A stretch of DNA of 64,000 nt from Phoenix dactylifera (taxonomy: Eukaryota > Streptophyta > Magnoliopsida > Arecales > Arecaceae), in assembly GCF_009389715.1 (NCBI RefSeq), contig NC_052394.1, positions 20,648,899 through 20,712,898 of the forward strand, written 5' to 3'. A program made the position numbers and the translations under genes. Positions 1 through 13,761 of the stretch are shown in pieces (position 1 is the stretch's first letter; every line of letters starts with the position of its first letter). The notes beneath the pieces are model-generated. The model was not told the origin of the DNA and made no database searches. It worked only from the letters and a program-made list of their open reading frames with translations.

Positions 1-1619
1 TTTCAATGAATTTCTACGTGCCTCCATTGTGTTCCTAACATATGCCATGCATGCACATGCCAAATGATTTTAATTTAAATTGGATATCTTCAAAAATATT
101 ATTATTCACATGCACGTAATATAACAGTGAATACATGCAACTTAAGTTAGCGGATAATATGTTGGTTAATAATATGGCACTTTAAACTGCTCGCGTAAAT
201 AGTTTTCTTTCATGATCTAGGGAACCGCGCGCCCGAGTTTTAGCCAGTGTTTCGCCCATGCATGGGGCGAATGTGCAGCTACCACTGCATCCAAAGCTGT
301 CGATTTGCCTCTACACAGTCAATACGAGATATCTACTGATATCACCTTTGCCTTTTCCTTTCCGTAGTTCGCTTTCTTTCACCCATTTGTCAAAGCAAAT
401 CTCCAAGCACTATCCTTTCTTTTGCTGTTTTCATTATCGCTGGTCAAGAAAAGATGTGCACTTCCGCTTAAGATACTTTTAATTAATCAAGCTGGAATTA
501 GAAAGACAAGACAAGTACCGGCTTTAATTAATCTGGCTGCATATGTATTCTCTAGCCGCCTTAACGCTTTTCCATGCAGCTAAATCGACAAGGAAAACAA
601 TAGCATTCGCACGTGCAAGGAGAGAGCAACAGGACTCGCACAGATTTGCTGGAATATTATACGTCGGAGAAACTACGGTATGTAGATCTTGGGCATGCAT
701 GCAATTCGTAGAAGCCCCCTCTATGTTTTCCAACTTGAATAAGTTCAAAAACTGCTCTCTTCTTTCTTATTAATATTTTTCTTTTGGTTGATGGCAATGT
801 AGACGCTTATTGACATGAATAGTGGATAAAGTTCTACCTCGAAAAGATAATGGCGGATAAAACTTTTTCTTTATCTGGGATGGGTGTCGGCTGGCCGGAG
901 TTGCATTCATGCGCTACCTACGAGGCATAGAGCTCGAGCGTCAGGTTCTCGGTCATGTCCGAAATCCCCACACTAGGTTTCAAACGCCTGGTCTCATCAA
1001 AAGAGTTCAGATTGCCTTTCCTTGTTGCTTTTCCTTCTTATCTATATAAAAAACAATGGTATGACCGCAGGAGTGCTGCTATCCTTTTCCTAAGTTGAAC
1101 TTAAAATATCTCTCTTGCACAAACATGAACTCCTACCAAGCGCATGCTTCGATCCAAAGATTTCATGTGCCTTATGTGTAAGAGTTAAATAGACAGAGAG
1201 AGAGAGACAGTATGGAAAAGAAATAGAATTCATTTATTTGAAAAAAAAATAGAATGCCTCAATGTGCGTTATGCGTTAGGCTTTTTTATTTTATATAGAG
1301 AAAATTCTTGATTATGAAATATGTCAAAGGACCATTGATATGAATATCAGTTTTTTAATTAAATGTCATATAATTGGGTTTTGATATTTAAAATTAGTGA
1401 ATGATGCATATTCTAGTTAAGACATAGATGACTCTATTGAATTTAACCCCTTTTTTTTCTATAAATCCTTAAATAGAATTATGGAAACAGAGTTCGTCAT
1501 GGATTATGAAATTCAACAATATGGCATTCATGCATGGATGAAGTTAATTTATTTTCTTTTCTCTATTATCTATTTTATATATATGGAGACTCAACTTGTG
1601 CAAATCTCTTAATTCACCA
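1..1619. other. AT-rich intergenic DNA
   Basis: No open frame here looks like a protein, and no RNA gene or element end was recognised. The longest open frames (about 75 codons) have no domain-like composition. A short GA-rich run lies near 1194-1208. Confidence 0.6.
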
Positions 1620-2265
1620 TATAGGTACCTATATTAATAATACTAGAATTAATATGCTTGATCAACATTAAAATTTATTTCTTAATATGCAACAAATATT
1701 AATGGCATTAATGTGCTCGAGCATCATTAAAGCATATTACCTAATATGCAATAGAAATTTAGTAATTGAAGCATTCTACTTATTATAATTTGTTATATTG
1801 TTAAATGGGATTCCAAAAATAATTGGAAAAGGGAAAAAATACAATCCGCAAGATTGGTATTATTGATGGAAATTTCTGCATGAAAGACCTTGTACAAAGT
1901 TCTTCGTATTATTGATGAGAGTTTCTATTCGGCCATCATTAAAGTTTCTTACTTAACATGCAATAAAAATTTAGCTATTGAAACATGCTACTTATTATAA
2001 TTTATTATATTATTAGATTGCATTTTAAGAATAGTTGGAAAAAAAGAAAAAAAAGTTGTACTCTATCTGCAATACCAATATTAATTACACCAAAATTAAT
2101 GATAGAAGTTTTTATTTGACCAACATTAAAATTTATTGCTTAGTATGCCAAAGAAATTTGAAAAACCTTCTATTTATTATAATTTATTATATTATTATGT
2201 ATTTCGGAACAATTAGAAAAAAGATGAAAAAAACTATATCACACGCAGGTTATATACTAGTTTGT
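1620..2265. repeat. Diverged AT-rich tandem repeat, unit about 190-210 bp
   Basis: A block recurs at about 1719-1880, 1932-2091 and 2118-2263, with a partial copy from about 1660. Each copy starts with a CATCATTAAAG- or CAACATTAAAA-like motif, continues through a segment like CTTATTATAATTTATTATAT, and ends in an A-rich GGAAAAA-type stretch. Copies differ by many substitutions and small indels, so the array is old. No coding potential was seen. Confidence 0.6.
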
Positions 2266-2399
2266 AAATAATAACCAAAACTAATTTGCTAATTCCATCA
2301 ATTAATTAACAATGTCAAGCCATGCATTTTGGTCAAACTATTCTATTTTTTTTTCTTTTCACTTGTAGCATGTTTGAGGAGTTATTGAGAAATATAATA

Positions 2400-2690
2400 G
2401 AAGTGCCACCACCAAGGAGCGTTAACTTATATTAGATAGTATTATCCTCTCATATCAGAGGCTAGAGATTTGATTCTGAGTAGCATCGGTCCTCATATCA
2501 GACTCCTTCACCTCCACTTAAAAATTCTTGTTCTCTGATAAGGTTCTTTTTGCGCTGGCTTCTCTTCTTCAAAAAAATTGACAGGAGTGAATGCCCCCCA
2601 CTGGGGTTAGAATCAACCGGATCACTCTCAAATAAAAAGAGATGCAACCAACTAACCATACCTAAGCAATTGAATATTTGTGCCATATAA
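2400..2690 (-). mobile_element. tRNA-derived SINE-like element
   Basis: Read on the minus strand, an RNA polymerase III A-box-like motif (GGTTAGTTGGTTGCAT, about 2642-2658) is followed about 25 bp later by a B-box-like motif (GGTTGATTCTAACC, about 2605-2618). This is the internal promoter layout of tRNA-derived SINEs. No intact tRNA cloverleaf can be drawn. Both ends are uncertain. Confidence 0.4.
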
Positions 2691-5600
2691 AACTATTTCT
2701 TCAATGTTTAATTGTCTGCTATAATTTTTCGTGATTGATTTTCCTGACTACGACCGAATGCTCTTCTATTTTTTATTGGGCTCAAAGCAATTAAAGAGTA
2801 CTCATTTCGTCAGGGTATGGCAATTCTTATTTCTTTACTAAAACCTTGTAGGAATATATTTGACGTCATTTTCACCTTAATCTAGGCATCCAAATGAAGA
2901 GTGCAAAGCCATAAAAAATGGCCTTCACTCGCATGTATTTTGACTTGCTGCATGAAAGAAATATATAGGCTGCTACTTTTTCTCCAATCTCAACTATTCG
3001 AATCGTTGGCAGTCTCCAAGGTCGAATGAGCACCGATTGGCTCAAAAAATCAATCCGGAAGGAGTCAAATTAATATACAGCCAAGAAACGGCCAGTACAT
3101 AAAAATCTACTAAGTATAAGTTTGCATGCAATTCTTTTTACAATGTGAACGCGTACACTGTGAAGTTTGTAGATAATTCATTCACTGGTACAGAAGATTC
3201 AAATTTATTATAGAGACATGGATCATTTGGTCTGCTTCATGGACCACATGCATGGCATGCACTTAACTTCTTTTCTGCTTAACAAAAGTTGTAGTTCTCC
3301 TAAAATAAATATAAATCATGAAAATAATGATAAAAAATAGAAAACCTGTAGGAGATATATCCCAAGCCCTATATCAAATTTTGTCTTCAACTCTAGCTGC
3401 TATTTTTGAAAAATAAAGTTTTTACTTTGACTAACCCATGTTATGGTCCAATTAAAGGAATTTGCCTTGGGTCGCTATGCGGGTCAAACCACTTAAAGTT
3501 GATATAGTATCGTAGGTCTTGAAAAGCTACCAGCAATTAAAAAAATAAGATGGCTCAAATTTTGAACAAACAAGTTATGGTCTTTGGAGTTTTTATATGT
3601 AATTTAATTTTAATGCGACAAATCTTGCTTTTGGATTCTGTTTAGATCTATTTGTAGTAGTCAAGCTAATTTATATCAAGTATGGTTATTCTCTTGGACC
3701 AAATCCTAAACTTTTATATAAAACCCCCTTAATCAACATTAAATTAAAAAAAAAAAAACAAAAGCACCATTTTCAAAAGAAAATCAGTAAAAATGACCAA
3801 TACTAGTATCTTAAAGTGAAATTTGAAACTTTGCATTTAATGCATGAAAGAAAGAAATGATCAATATTTCTAATGCAATGTTCTTGTGTCATACAAAAGA
3901 TTGAGAAATTTAAAAAAAAAAAAATCTTTGCATTTTGGTTTTATTGTTAGAAGTAGCAAGCATCTAAGGTTATTTTAATCTTCCATATTTGTTTGCCTTC
4001 CTATCTGTTATGGTGGACTGCGAAATGGCTCGGCTCTAAGTTTACTGAAATTAATCATGGTATGGAACATAACCGACGATGTGCGAGCCTTATATAAAAC
4101 CTCAGAATACAAGTGGACCCTAGATGTACATCCAATCCAAAAGTAGAACCTGCTTGATAGGCTTTTAGCATGAAGAAATCTCAAAAACGTTATCTCCAAT
4201 ATGTGAAATTAAAACATGGCTTGATTAATATTTCATTAATTAGATTATTGATTATTGCTTTTGTTTGTATCTCTATTTGTTAGTTTGTTGAAGCCTTGAA
4301 GGTCCATAGAGGATATTTTAGCCAAACCAAAACTAAACCCCAGTCACAGGGTTTCTGCCAACTTCAGCTAGTTTCAGCTCGAACTATTTGATCTTAGTCC
4401 AGTTTTACTGGTTTCGGCCGAAACTACCCAAATCAACTTAAATATTTTTTAAGTATAATTTTGATATTTATAATATATAAAGGTTATTTTTATTCTTCCA
4501 AATGTATAGTCTACATAATATTGATTTTAATGATTTTCTCTTTTTTGAGTTAAATGATGGGGTAGAAAATGATGTAACCTTGATGGGACGAGGAATCCAA
4601 AAAAAAAGGGGAAAATTCTATTACAACATATTTCAAAGACTAATTTGAAAAACAAAATACAAGACAATTTAAAGGTATTTAATATTTTTAATATCTGCAT
4701 ATAAATAATCAAAAAATGGCCATTTAACTTCAAAATATAAGAAATCAATGTATTTGTGTTATAGTAGAAAATAAGAAAATATTTGAATGCACTGGGCTGG
4801 TGGTACTAAGAAGTTTTTAAATTGATAAATAAAAGGAACTTTCTAGTTAACATCTTAAATTCAAGAAAAAATTGTTATTTTATATATAATATGTTCACAA
4901 TAAAAAGTAGCAATATATTTTCACTTGTATTGCATGAAATACTAGCACGGGTCTAATATGTTGAAACCACATAAATAAAAGAGGCTATACAACATTAACA
5001 AAAATCCAAAAATATTATTTAATAACTTCTCTAGCTTTTTTTGTCTTTTTTTTCCAAATTTTTAGATTTTTTTCACAGCTCCGAAACTTGAGGCACGACT
5101 TCGAAATTTCTGAAACGACCGGAATAGAAATTTTACAGCACTAGCCAAAACCGAAACCAAAGTTAGATTTTTCAAACCTCTGGTTCAACATTTAGAGCGC
5201 AAAACCATTTTATTTTGAACCAGTGCATGCCAATTAATTTGTTAATGAGTGATAGACAATTAATTCCAAATTTTCATCCAAAAGAATGAGAACATTAAAA
5301 ATCAACACGAAATCAGATGAATAACCTTGAAAAAAAAATGAAGATTAAGGTTGCTTGAGTTTTGGTCCCTCTAAGCAAAAATTTTGGTAACTGATCCTGT
5401 TTTTTTAGGATTGTTATTTGGACTAACAAGGGTTAGTTATGGTATATTTAGTTGCTTGAAAAAGGTTTCAGAAAATTAAGAATTTTGATAAAAATATTTT
5501 TTATTATTTACCCGCATGATGTAAAGGAAGTTTTCAAGTTTAACTAAATCTTTTTATTTCTATATTTTTTTATATGATATTTTGATTTACCATATATGAC

Positions 5601-7740
5601 TCGTTTGGCTCGTGGAAAGAATTTTTTCTTATCAGAATTTTTTTTAGAAAGCTAATTCCTAAGAATATGATGTCTAAGAAAAATGATTTTAGCACATTTA
5701 GTCGACAATAAAAAAAGTGGCACATTGCAGAGTTACTTATGTTTGGTTGACTATTTACTTTTTTAAGAAAGTTGTGTGAAATATTTATTATATTCTTAAT
5801 AAAAAAATAATTCATAAATTTGATGGCTTAAAATAATTTTGAAAAAAATCTCAATTCTCATGAGAAGTAGCTTTTTTTAAGTTTTTGTTTTTATAAAATA
5901 TGAAAAACTTATTTCTATAAGTATACTAGTTTTGACTTAACTTTAACCAAATTTTATATATATATATATATATATTTGTTAGCCAACAAAACCCGTCCGT
6001 GTTTCTTCTAGCATTGCTTGCCGCAGAAAACTTGTATGTACATGTGTGTGTGAGAGAGGGAGATTAAGATCTTGTTTGGAGGAGCTATTGGCAGTAGAGC
6101 TTTTGGAAGTAGAGTTTTCTGAAGGAGAGTTTTTATAAAAAACTGAAAGCTATTTGTTGTTTAGTAACTACATTTTTAACATATTATGATATTTTAATAA
6201 ATAAATTAAAAAATATTTTTAGAGAGATAAAAAATATTTTTTTAGTCCTCCCAAAGCTCTTTTGGAGCCTAAATAATACAATAGAAGATTGAAGCATCTT
6301 TTTGATGGCATAGGCAAGACCCTTCACCATCCTAATTTAATATGCTTTTAAGATCAGAATGATAGCCCCCTAAGAATTGGTAATGGTGGTGACATCGTAC
6401 GATGCATGAAATAATTTATTATTATATAGTATCATTCGCTAGGGTACCCAATGATATTTTATTTTTTATTTTTTATCAGAAAGAGACAAACGAACCCAAA
6501 GCAAGCACCCCACTTACGGCTGCCAAATAATTCCTTCCGACCTCATAAAACTCGAAAGAGAAATATTAATCTCCATTGCTTTAAGCCAAACTTTTCTTAT
6601 TTTCCTTTCTTTTAATATTTTATATTTTAAAGGCAGCCGGCCCTACCATAATCGTTTGTTTTCAATCATTCAAGGTGTCAAACTAGCAATCAAAGGTTTG
6701 GCCAGACAGCGAGTTTCCATTGGCTGGTCATCGAGCCAACTTTTTTTTAATAAATTATAGGAATCATGATGAAATTTATATTTATTAAACTTACATCCAA
6801 AAACTTATAAAATTTATACTTACATTCAATTACAGAAACTTATAAAACCATTTACATCCCATGCCGGCCGCGGTAAAATTATTTATCTCATATAAAGTTT
6901 AAAATTATTTTTGAGTAAGAATACAAGATGCACATATTTTTTTATATTTTTAATAATTACTATATCATTTAAAATTATTTTAATTACTTTTGATTTTCTT
7001 AAATATACTATCTAGTTTTTATTTAAAATTAATGATTTAACAAACATTTTATTAAGTTATAGATTGCAGTGTTGAATAAAAATAAATTTTATGAGATAAA
7101 TATAGTTTTTTCAAATTATTAAATATTAATATAATTTATTTTTAATTTTAAAAATGATTTTTGTAGTTTGCTCATAAAAGATAAATAAATAGATAGATAA
7201 ATGAAGAGCGGGAAGTGATCCAATAGGACATCACAAATATCATATTCAGAATCATATTATTCTTTTGTCAATTCTAGAATTTTAAGTCACCTTGAGCACC
7301 TTCTTAGGAGGGAATCGAGTGGAGATTAGGATCTGTCAAACAAAAGAAACAAAGGAACCTTAGCGCCCTTCCATTTCGATCAAAAAAATTGTTATTTTCT
7401 ATCTAAAATTATACATAAACTAATATAGTTGCATAATAATACAATAAATTTTAATTATGAAATTAAGATATAATTGGAATAATTATCTTACGGTGGAAAT
7501 GAAATCTTTTTTTTTTTCGCTTCAAACACATGAAGTGACTTTGGTCCGGTGAGAACAAAGGTCACTTAGATAAAGTGAGCTGCATCTCGGCCCACTTACA
7601 ATAAGCAAAACAAGACGTACTTTTCTTCAGTAATAAGAATCAAATTAAGACTTGTTTGCATAAAAATACAAGTCTTAAGAAATCCCGGCCGCTCGCCAAA
7701 ACCGTGTGAACAGTGAACTCAAGTTTTGTCGAAATTAAAT
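2691..7740. other. AT-rich intergenic DNA
   Basis: No protein or RNA gene was recognised. A perfect (TA)n run lies at about 5957-5976. Around 4310-5220 there is repeat-like DNA rich in CCAAAACCGAAACC and GGTTTCGGCCGAAAC motifs, probably an old non-autonomous element, but no ends could be defined. Confidence 0.5.
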
Positions 7741-8531
7741 GTACTAACGGAAGCCCACCATGATTTTGACGTTAGCCGAAAGCTTGAGCTATGGACAAGG
7801 GTTGTATCTTTCATGCGAAAGAAAGAAAGATTCTTCTTTCTTCGCACGGATCCACCATTGGATCGTGCCATGGTCGCTTCAAGATCTATGCAGATGGATG
7901 AATGAAGAAGTTGGAAGTGCTTTGAGAGCTGTGCAGGATGGGGTCCGACGGCAGAAGGAGATCGATCAAGTTGGGCTTTTTCCCCCTTGAATGAGAAGAG
8001 GGAAGTGGGGCTGTCCTTTGCGGTCATGCCATGTCCCAACCCAAATTATGGACTCACGGGCCACCACTGGGCCTGGGGCCACAAAGGCATCTCCGATCAG
8101 CATCGGACGGTTGCGACCTGGACCCCTCGATGGTTCGTCCCAACTGCTCTTGAAGCCCTTTTCAGTGGCCGCGCTTGGGAATGGGCGTTAAACCAACTCA
8201 AAGGGAGGGAGGAGGGCCCTGAATTCGAAATCCAAAGCCTACTCACTTGCACATCCCAGAGATTTCCTTTGAAAGCACTCCTCAGTCCTTGCACTTTCTA
8301 CGGTCGCCTCACCCAAGATGGCTCACAATGTCCAGATAAAGCAGTACACTGATGCACCGAGGGGATCTTTGACTCTTTGTTGGAGAGCAAGGATCATCGT
8401 ACGTGGACAAGACCTTGTGGCTCTAATGTGCGCTTGCACGATACTTGCCTCCTTTGATGGGGCGGGCGTGGTGGATCCCATGCAATAATAGTAAATTGGA
8501 GCTGCCAAGGGACAGACCATGAGGATTTGAA
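7741..8531. other. GC-rich island, unidentified
   Basis: This block is clearly more GC-rich than its AT-rich surroundings and has overlapping open frames of up to about 120 codons on both strands. None resembles a known protein. The composition and position next to a foldback repeat suggest a transposable-element fragment, but no terminal repeats or domains were identified. Confidence 0.3.
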
Positions 8532-8668
8532 GGCACCACGTAGCCGTGCACACAACCAATAACTAACCGGTTTCAGAGGCCTCATTCATCGGGCATGCAT
8601 CTTGGCGTGCCATGATGAAAACCAGCGGCTGTGATTAGCTACATGCATAGCTATGCTGGTACATGCAG
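8532..8668. repeat. Foldback (inverted) repeat, diverged copy 1
   Basis: The left arm starts GGCACCACGTAGCCGTGCAC at 8532. The right arm around 8628-8668 (TGTGATTAGCTACATGCATA onward) is its diverged inverse, and the spacer contains CTCATTCATCGGGCATGC. Layout and motifs match the better preserved copy at 13179-13363. Many mismatches are transitions, as expected from deamination of methylated cytosine. Confidence 0.5.
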
Positions 8669-9840
8669 TTGAAGCAGGTCGGATATTTTCGCATTTGATC
8701 TAGTTATCTTAGATTTTCCCGCATTGATCCATAAAAAAAAAAAAAAAAAAACAAGTGCAAATTTCGTATTGAGGTTAGCCAGTTAGCCTAGGGATAAGCC
8801 GGCTCTCTTAGAATGTCTTGATCTTAATTTTACCAAATTTGTTGGTATAGGCGTGTGAGGAGAGAGAGATTTTTTTTACCGTCCTTTAATTTTTGTTTAG
8901 ACATTGAAGAACATCATTTTACCACAAGCTGTTTATCAAGATCAATGCCCCCATTATCCTGCATCTGAATATTGAATACAGGATAATTACAGAGGTTATG
9001 ACTGATTGGTTCTTTAATTATATGTCTAGGGCTCCAACATGTTCTATCTTATACTAAATTCAATGCAGAAACATATATAATCCTATGCAGAACGAACCCG
9101 GACTGCTTAAAAGAATTTCTATCATTTATTTTTCGAGATTCTTCCAAAGTTCTTTCTTGTTGAAGCTTCCTTTGTTGTTACATTGAAGGACGTTTTGGAA
9201 GAAGATAATTTCTCACAAAGTAACAAGACAAGATGAAAAGAGGAATAATTCAGTTACACATACATGTCACTTTTAGTATGTTGTTCCTCGTAATCATTAA
9301 GGTCTACTTGAGATATATAGCCGCCTTGTAGATGACAAACATAGGATTCGCTTGCATTCTTTTAACCAAAGGGCAGAGTAAATAATATTGCATCTATTGA
9401 TCTTTAGGCTTTTATTTATTGGCCTTCCTTTTGTTAGCTATTGTTTTAAGGTAGACACTCCAATAATTTTATTGAAAGAAGTTCTGTTTATATTTTAATC
9501 TAAAGTAGCTCAATCATGAATACAAAGTCAACTGCACTTCGTCCTTTAAAAATATTTTATATATGAACTGTGCGAAGGTCTCAATTCCTTAGGTTGGGGT
9601 GTCTGCCTAAAAATTGGATTGGGATACCAAAGCAACATGGCATGGTTTTCACCACTGCCGCTGAACATGGGAAGTCCAGGAGACATATAACCCTCCCGTT
9701 GATGCTTGAGAAACGGGAGGGTGTGTGATCCACATAAATTTCATTAAGATGATGAAATCAAGGAAGTACAAGATATTAGAAAAGAAAGAAATGCAAAGAG
9801 AGGGTAAGTTAAATGTACCAGATACTAGAAACAAGTAAAG
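8669..9840. other. Intergenic DNA with a perfect hairpin
   Basis: No gene was recognised. A perfect 11-bp inverted repeat (ACCCTCCCGTT / AACGGGAGGGT) lies at 9690-9700 and 9712-9722 around an 11-nt loop. No T-run follows it and no function is evident. Confidence 0.5.
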
Positions 9841-10149
9841 CTAGAGGAGAGATTCAAGTAAAGAAACTACTTCAGCCATTTTGCCATCGATGTTGTTGGT
9901 GCATGGCTGAAACAGCTGAATTTGTGTGCTCAAGACATCCATAGAGCTGGTGACTGTTATCAAAATAAGGCCGCTCTGTTCTTCCCAATTGCCATATGAT
10001 GCAGAATTCAAGCGAACACAGATCAAGTGGATAGCCAGGAATAAATCCCCAGGTGATCAGAGAGAGAAATATCTCTCACAATTATGATCTACCACGACCT
10101 AGATATTGGAGCTATCTGAACCTTTCTTTCACCATCGACTTGAATCTAC

Positions 10150-10260
10150 CACCATTTGTGTATTGGTAACCTGAGCTCCAATACCATATTAACTTACTGC
10201 TAAATATTAAAAGCTCAAGCTGATAGGAAAAAAAATCAACAATGTATATAAAGCTTAACG
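10150..10260 (-). mobile_element. Relic of a Ty1/copia LTR-PBS junction
   Basis: On the minus strand, 10192-10165 reads close to the plant copia signature: an LTR tail ending in TTAA, then ATGGTATTGGAGCTCAGG, similar to the initiator-Met tRNA primer-binding site TGGTATCAGAGC. The preceding CAGCTTGAGCTTTTAA is also typical of copia LTR tails. No gag or pol coding was recognised nearby, so this is a decayed fragment. Confidence 0.4.
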
Positions 10261-13178
10261 AATCCACCTAGACTTAGAGTGTCCCCCATTTCAATTCCCT
10301 CATTCCCCTAGCCTTCTCCTTTCATTATATTCAAATCAAACCACCTGGTTACATGCACTGGTACGTACTCAAGCCTTCTCTGAATCCATGTTCTTCAATA
10401 ACAACAGTCCAACTACCAACGCTACCTTTTTCCCCACCATTCTGAGAAGTCCTCAAAACGGCTCCACTGTACTCCCTCATGTTCCCCGCCACTTTGTTGT
10501 AGGTTCATGGATCACCATCGCATCAAAAGTGGCAGGTCAATTCAATCACCCTAACCACCGCTCTTCATTCTATTCTGGTCTTGTTTGAACTCCGCATTTT
10601 TCTGTTTTGGAAACACTTTTGTTATCTGTTGTCACCTCAAACTTCTGTTTAACAAAGTAAAGTTCTGTAGATCAAATGCAGAAAAACATAATGAGAAACA
10701 TTGCCATGTTTTTTATACAGAACTTAGTTTTCATATAGTCACACTGCATTACGACAATTATTTTATGGAAAATGTTATAGATCACCTGTTGCCGACCGCT
10801 GCTCAGTTTACAGGAAGACATGGAAGCTGGTGATTGGTTGCATGCAGGTGAGGCCCGACTCATCAACCCCTCCATGTTAGACACCAGTCCGAGACAGCCA
10901 CATCCTGGGTGAATCAAACAGTGATCAGATTGTTAGCAAGTAATCAATATCATAACTCTTTATCTTATAAATACATGGTATATTAAAACATGAAACTCAT
11001 GCAGGAAAAATAAGTTATGTTTTTTTCCAAAAAAGTAAAGCAGGGAGTTTAGATATGTACTGTGAAATTACACATTTTCACTCCCTTTACTTTCTGATGT
11101 CCATTAGCAGCCAGATGTCAAAACTTCTTAAGCAGCTAAATTCCTCTACCCAAAGGCTCCAAAGGCTCTTAACCAAAAAAAAAAAAAAGGCAACATTAAT
11201 ATCACCAGCAACTTCCAAAATTAATGCAAGATGAACCAGAAAAACACAAAAAAAAAAAGACCAATTTGAGGAGACTAGACAGTTAGCCAACATAAGGCCA
11301 TTACATTTGTGGTGGCTTGCCACCATTTTGCCAAAAAAAAAAAAAAAAAGCAAGCAAGCAAGCAACCAGAGGATAATAACATTTCTCAATCTACTCTAGT
11401 TCCTGATAGTTGCTGCTCAACCCTACTTGAGGAACTTACTGATCATCCAACTTAAGCATAAATTTTTCTAAAATTTTCATTGCCTACAACTTAGGCCACT
11501 CCAGCATTTATTGTGCATTGGCCTCTCAATTTGGCATTGACGCTAAATTTCCTGAGAAGCCCCTACCGCAAACACTTTCATATAGCTACTGCAAAACGAC
11601 TGGGAAATCACCGAGAGTCATTCTTTCATAGTGCATCCCCCTTTCAATTTTACTCCAAAGAATGCGGAAAAAGGTTTAGCATTGCCACTGAGTATTTAAA
11701 AGCAATCAAAGCTTGAAGAAGGTAACAAATGTTTGCTAAAAAAAGGAAGGTAAGAAGTCACAAACTTTGAAAGGTTCATCATTCTGAAATAAAATATATA
11801 CATCAAAATATGGACATCAAAGCAACAAAATAACAGCATGATCAGATAGCATCACCCAGCTTACAGAACAATTGGTAGGCTGGCTCCATTTTGAACAACT
11901 TTGTGCGTGTGAATGGTCCGTCTTGCCCCACCAGCTGGCCAATGTCTTCATCGGTAAGCTGTAGATGGAACTACTTTCATTAGGCAACAGGCAACCATTC
12001 AGCAGATCTTTTTTTCTGAACCATTCAACCATTCACCCTTACAAACTAATGGGTGTAAACAAATAGCGCGCCCCTCCACTAAAATGGGTTGGCTGTAACA
12101 TTCTAATATTGTAATAATCAACCTAAAACCTATAGTCGTACCCAAAAAAAAGGGGAAAAAACAGTATGTTACATTCATACCCAAAAAAAAGGGGGGGGGG
12201 GGACAGTATGTTCCCGTCCAGCTCATGAGTTGAGCAGTTATGATCTATTTGATTGACCAATCATCTTCCAGGGTGGCCAGGAAATTTTCTGCAGCTCAGT
12301 TAATAATGCAAGACAATACCTCAAGGGAAGTTCCTTGATGCTCAGCTGCCCTCTAGATTGGTACAGATGTTTCCAAGCTTCTGTAGTCCCACAGTGACTC
12401 CACATAAATTATGTGTTCCCATCCACTCTCAAGTCCTTAACTGGCAAAAAACAATCTCCAGAATACTGTTTGCAACAGTTAAATGATGACTATGAGAGCT
12501 GCCATGCTAGCAACAATAAGTTGTTATTAATATTGTTAACTAGATGGTTTTAATGACAGCCAAGAAGCTCATATGGAACTTCTCGGCAATCTAGAATAAC
12601 CAGTATGACACTGACCCAGATCATGATCTGTCACCTGGTTAGCTTGTGGCTCCCAAACCTGTCCATTTCAGCTTCTCTGGCTTAAGATACCACAGGTTTT
12701 GCAATAACAGTCACCAGTTTCATTTAAGGTTGCAGCAAGGCCATCAATTGCAATAGTTGCTCCTAGCCAAGCCAACAGAATGTTTGATGCTCCACAAGTA
12801 TTGATTTGAACTTTCAAATTTATATACAGGTTAATGTTATAAATTCTTTGTGATGCTTCACATCCACAACCAGATCATATGTCAAAGCAAGACTTTCAAA
12901 ATCCTTCACATTGATCCAAAAGGATCACTGAACTCGATGTGGACCACTTCGGCCACTATGGGTAAGGCTAGACAGGGTCTAGGAGCGAGATCCACCATAT
13001 TAGAAAGCCAAATCGTATGCCAAATTTTTGGAGGTTATAACTTGGTCGTACGATGCCAGATTGAGATGATCTTTTTTTAAAAATTTGGTAATATTTCGAG
13101 ATCTACGATGTGGCGCTGCCCCTTAAAGGGGACCGTGCACTTAGTGATCAGGCCCAAATTCCATTGGGCCCTGAATTA

Positions 13179-13363
13179 GGAGAACTTATATCCTACACCG
13201 CAAGCACCACGTGGCTGTGCACTACGCCAATCACCGCGTCTCCTTCCTATAGACCCCATTCATCATACGCTCGTCTTAATGATTGGCCCACAAGAAAGAG
13301 ATGCGGTGATTAGCGTGGTGCACGGCCACATTGGTGCACACAGTGTAAGATATAATTTGCTCC
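13179..13363. repeat. Foldback repeat, copy 2 (68/70-bp arms)
   Basis: The left arm 13179-13246 and right arm 13294-13363 are imperfect inverted copies around a 47-bp spacer. Paired motifs include CACCACGTGGCTGTGCAC against GTGCACGGCCACATTGGTG, and CCAATCACCGC against GCGGTGATTAG. The layout is like a MITE or foldback transposon. A small palindrome, GGCCCAA-6-TTGGGCC, lies just outside at 13151-13170. Confidence 0.65.
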
Positions 13364-13761
13364 AAAACAGGCAAATCAGATTGAATTTTTTTTCAGGAAA
13401 GGCTTTGACCGAAAGTATCTTCCAAGTCCAGAAGAATCAAGTAAAGCGACAGAAAGCAGTTAATGTAGAAGGTTGAGATCCACCTCCAGTAAAATTTTAG
13501 CTTTTTCGAGTTTATTTCTACTAATCATGTCTAATTTAGGAAAGTGGGTTCTATTAAAACTACGAGAAAAATCCAACTGAAATTGTGCAAGGATAGAACT
13601 CATCATTATAAATAGAGGCCATGTACCACAATTTTATCTTCATCAATGAAAGAAAGAGGACGAACACCCAACTTTCGTCATTTTTTTTGCCTTTTAATTT
13701 TTTTTGAGAGATTTGAGTTGAGCAGATTGAGGAAACTCTTCTTTCTCTCCGATCAGATTAC

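Noticed and set aside
7987-8352. 121-codon plus frame in the GC-rich island
   Set aside because: Not recognised, overlaps a frame of similar length on the other strand, and has no promoter or splice support; left as part of an unidentified block.
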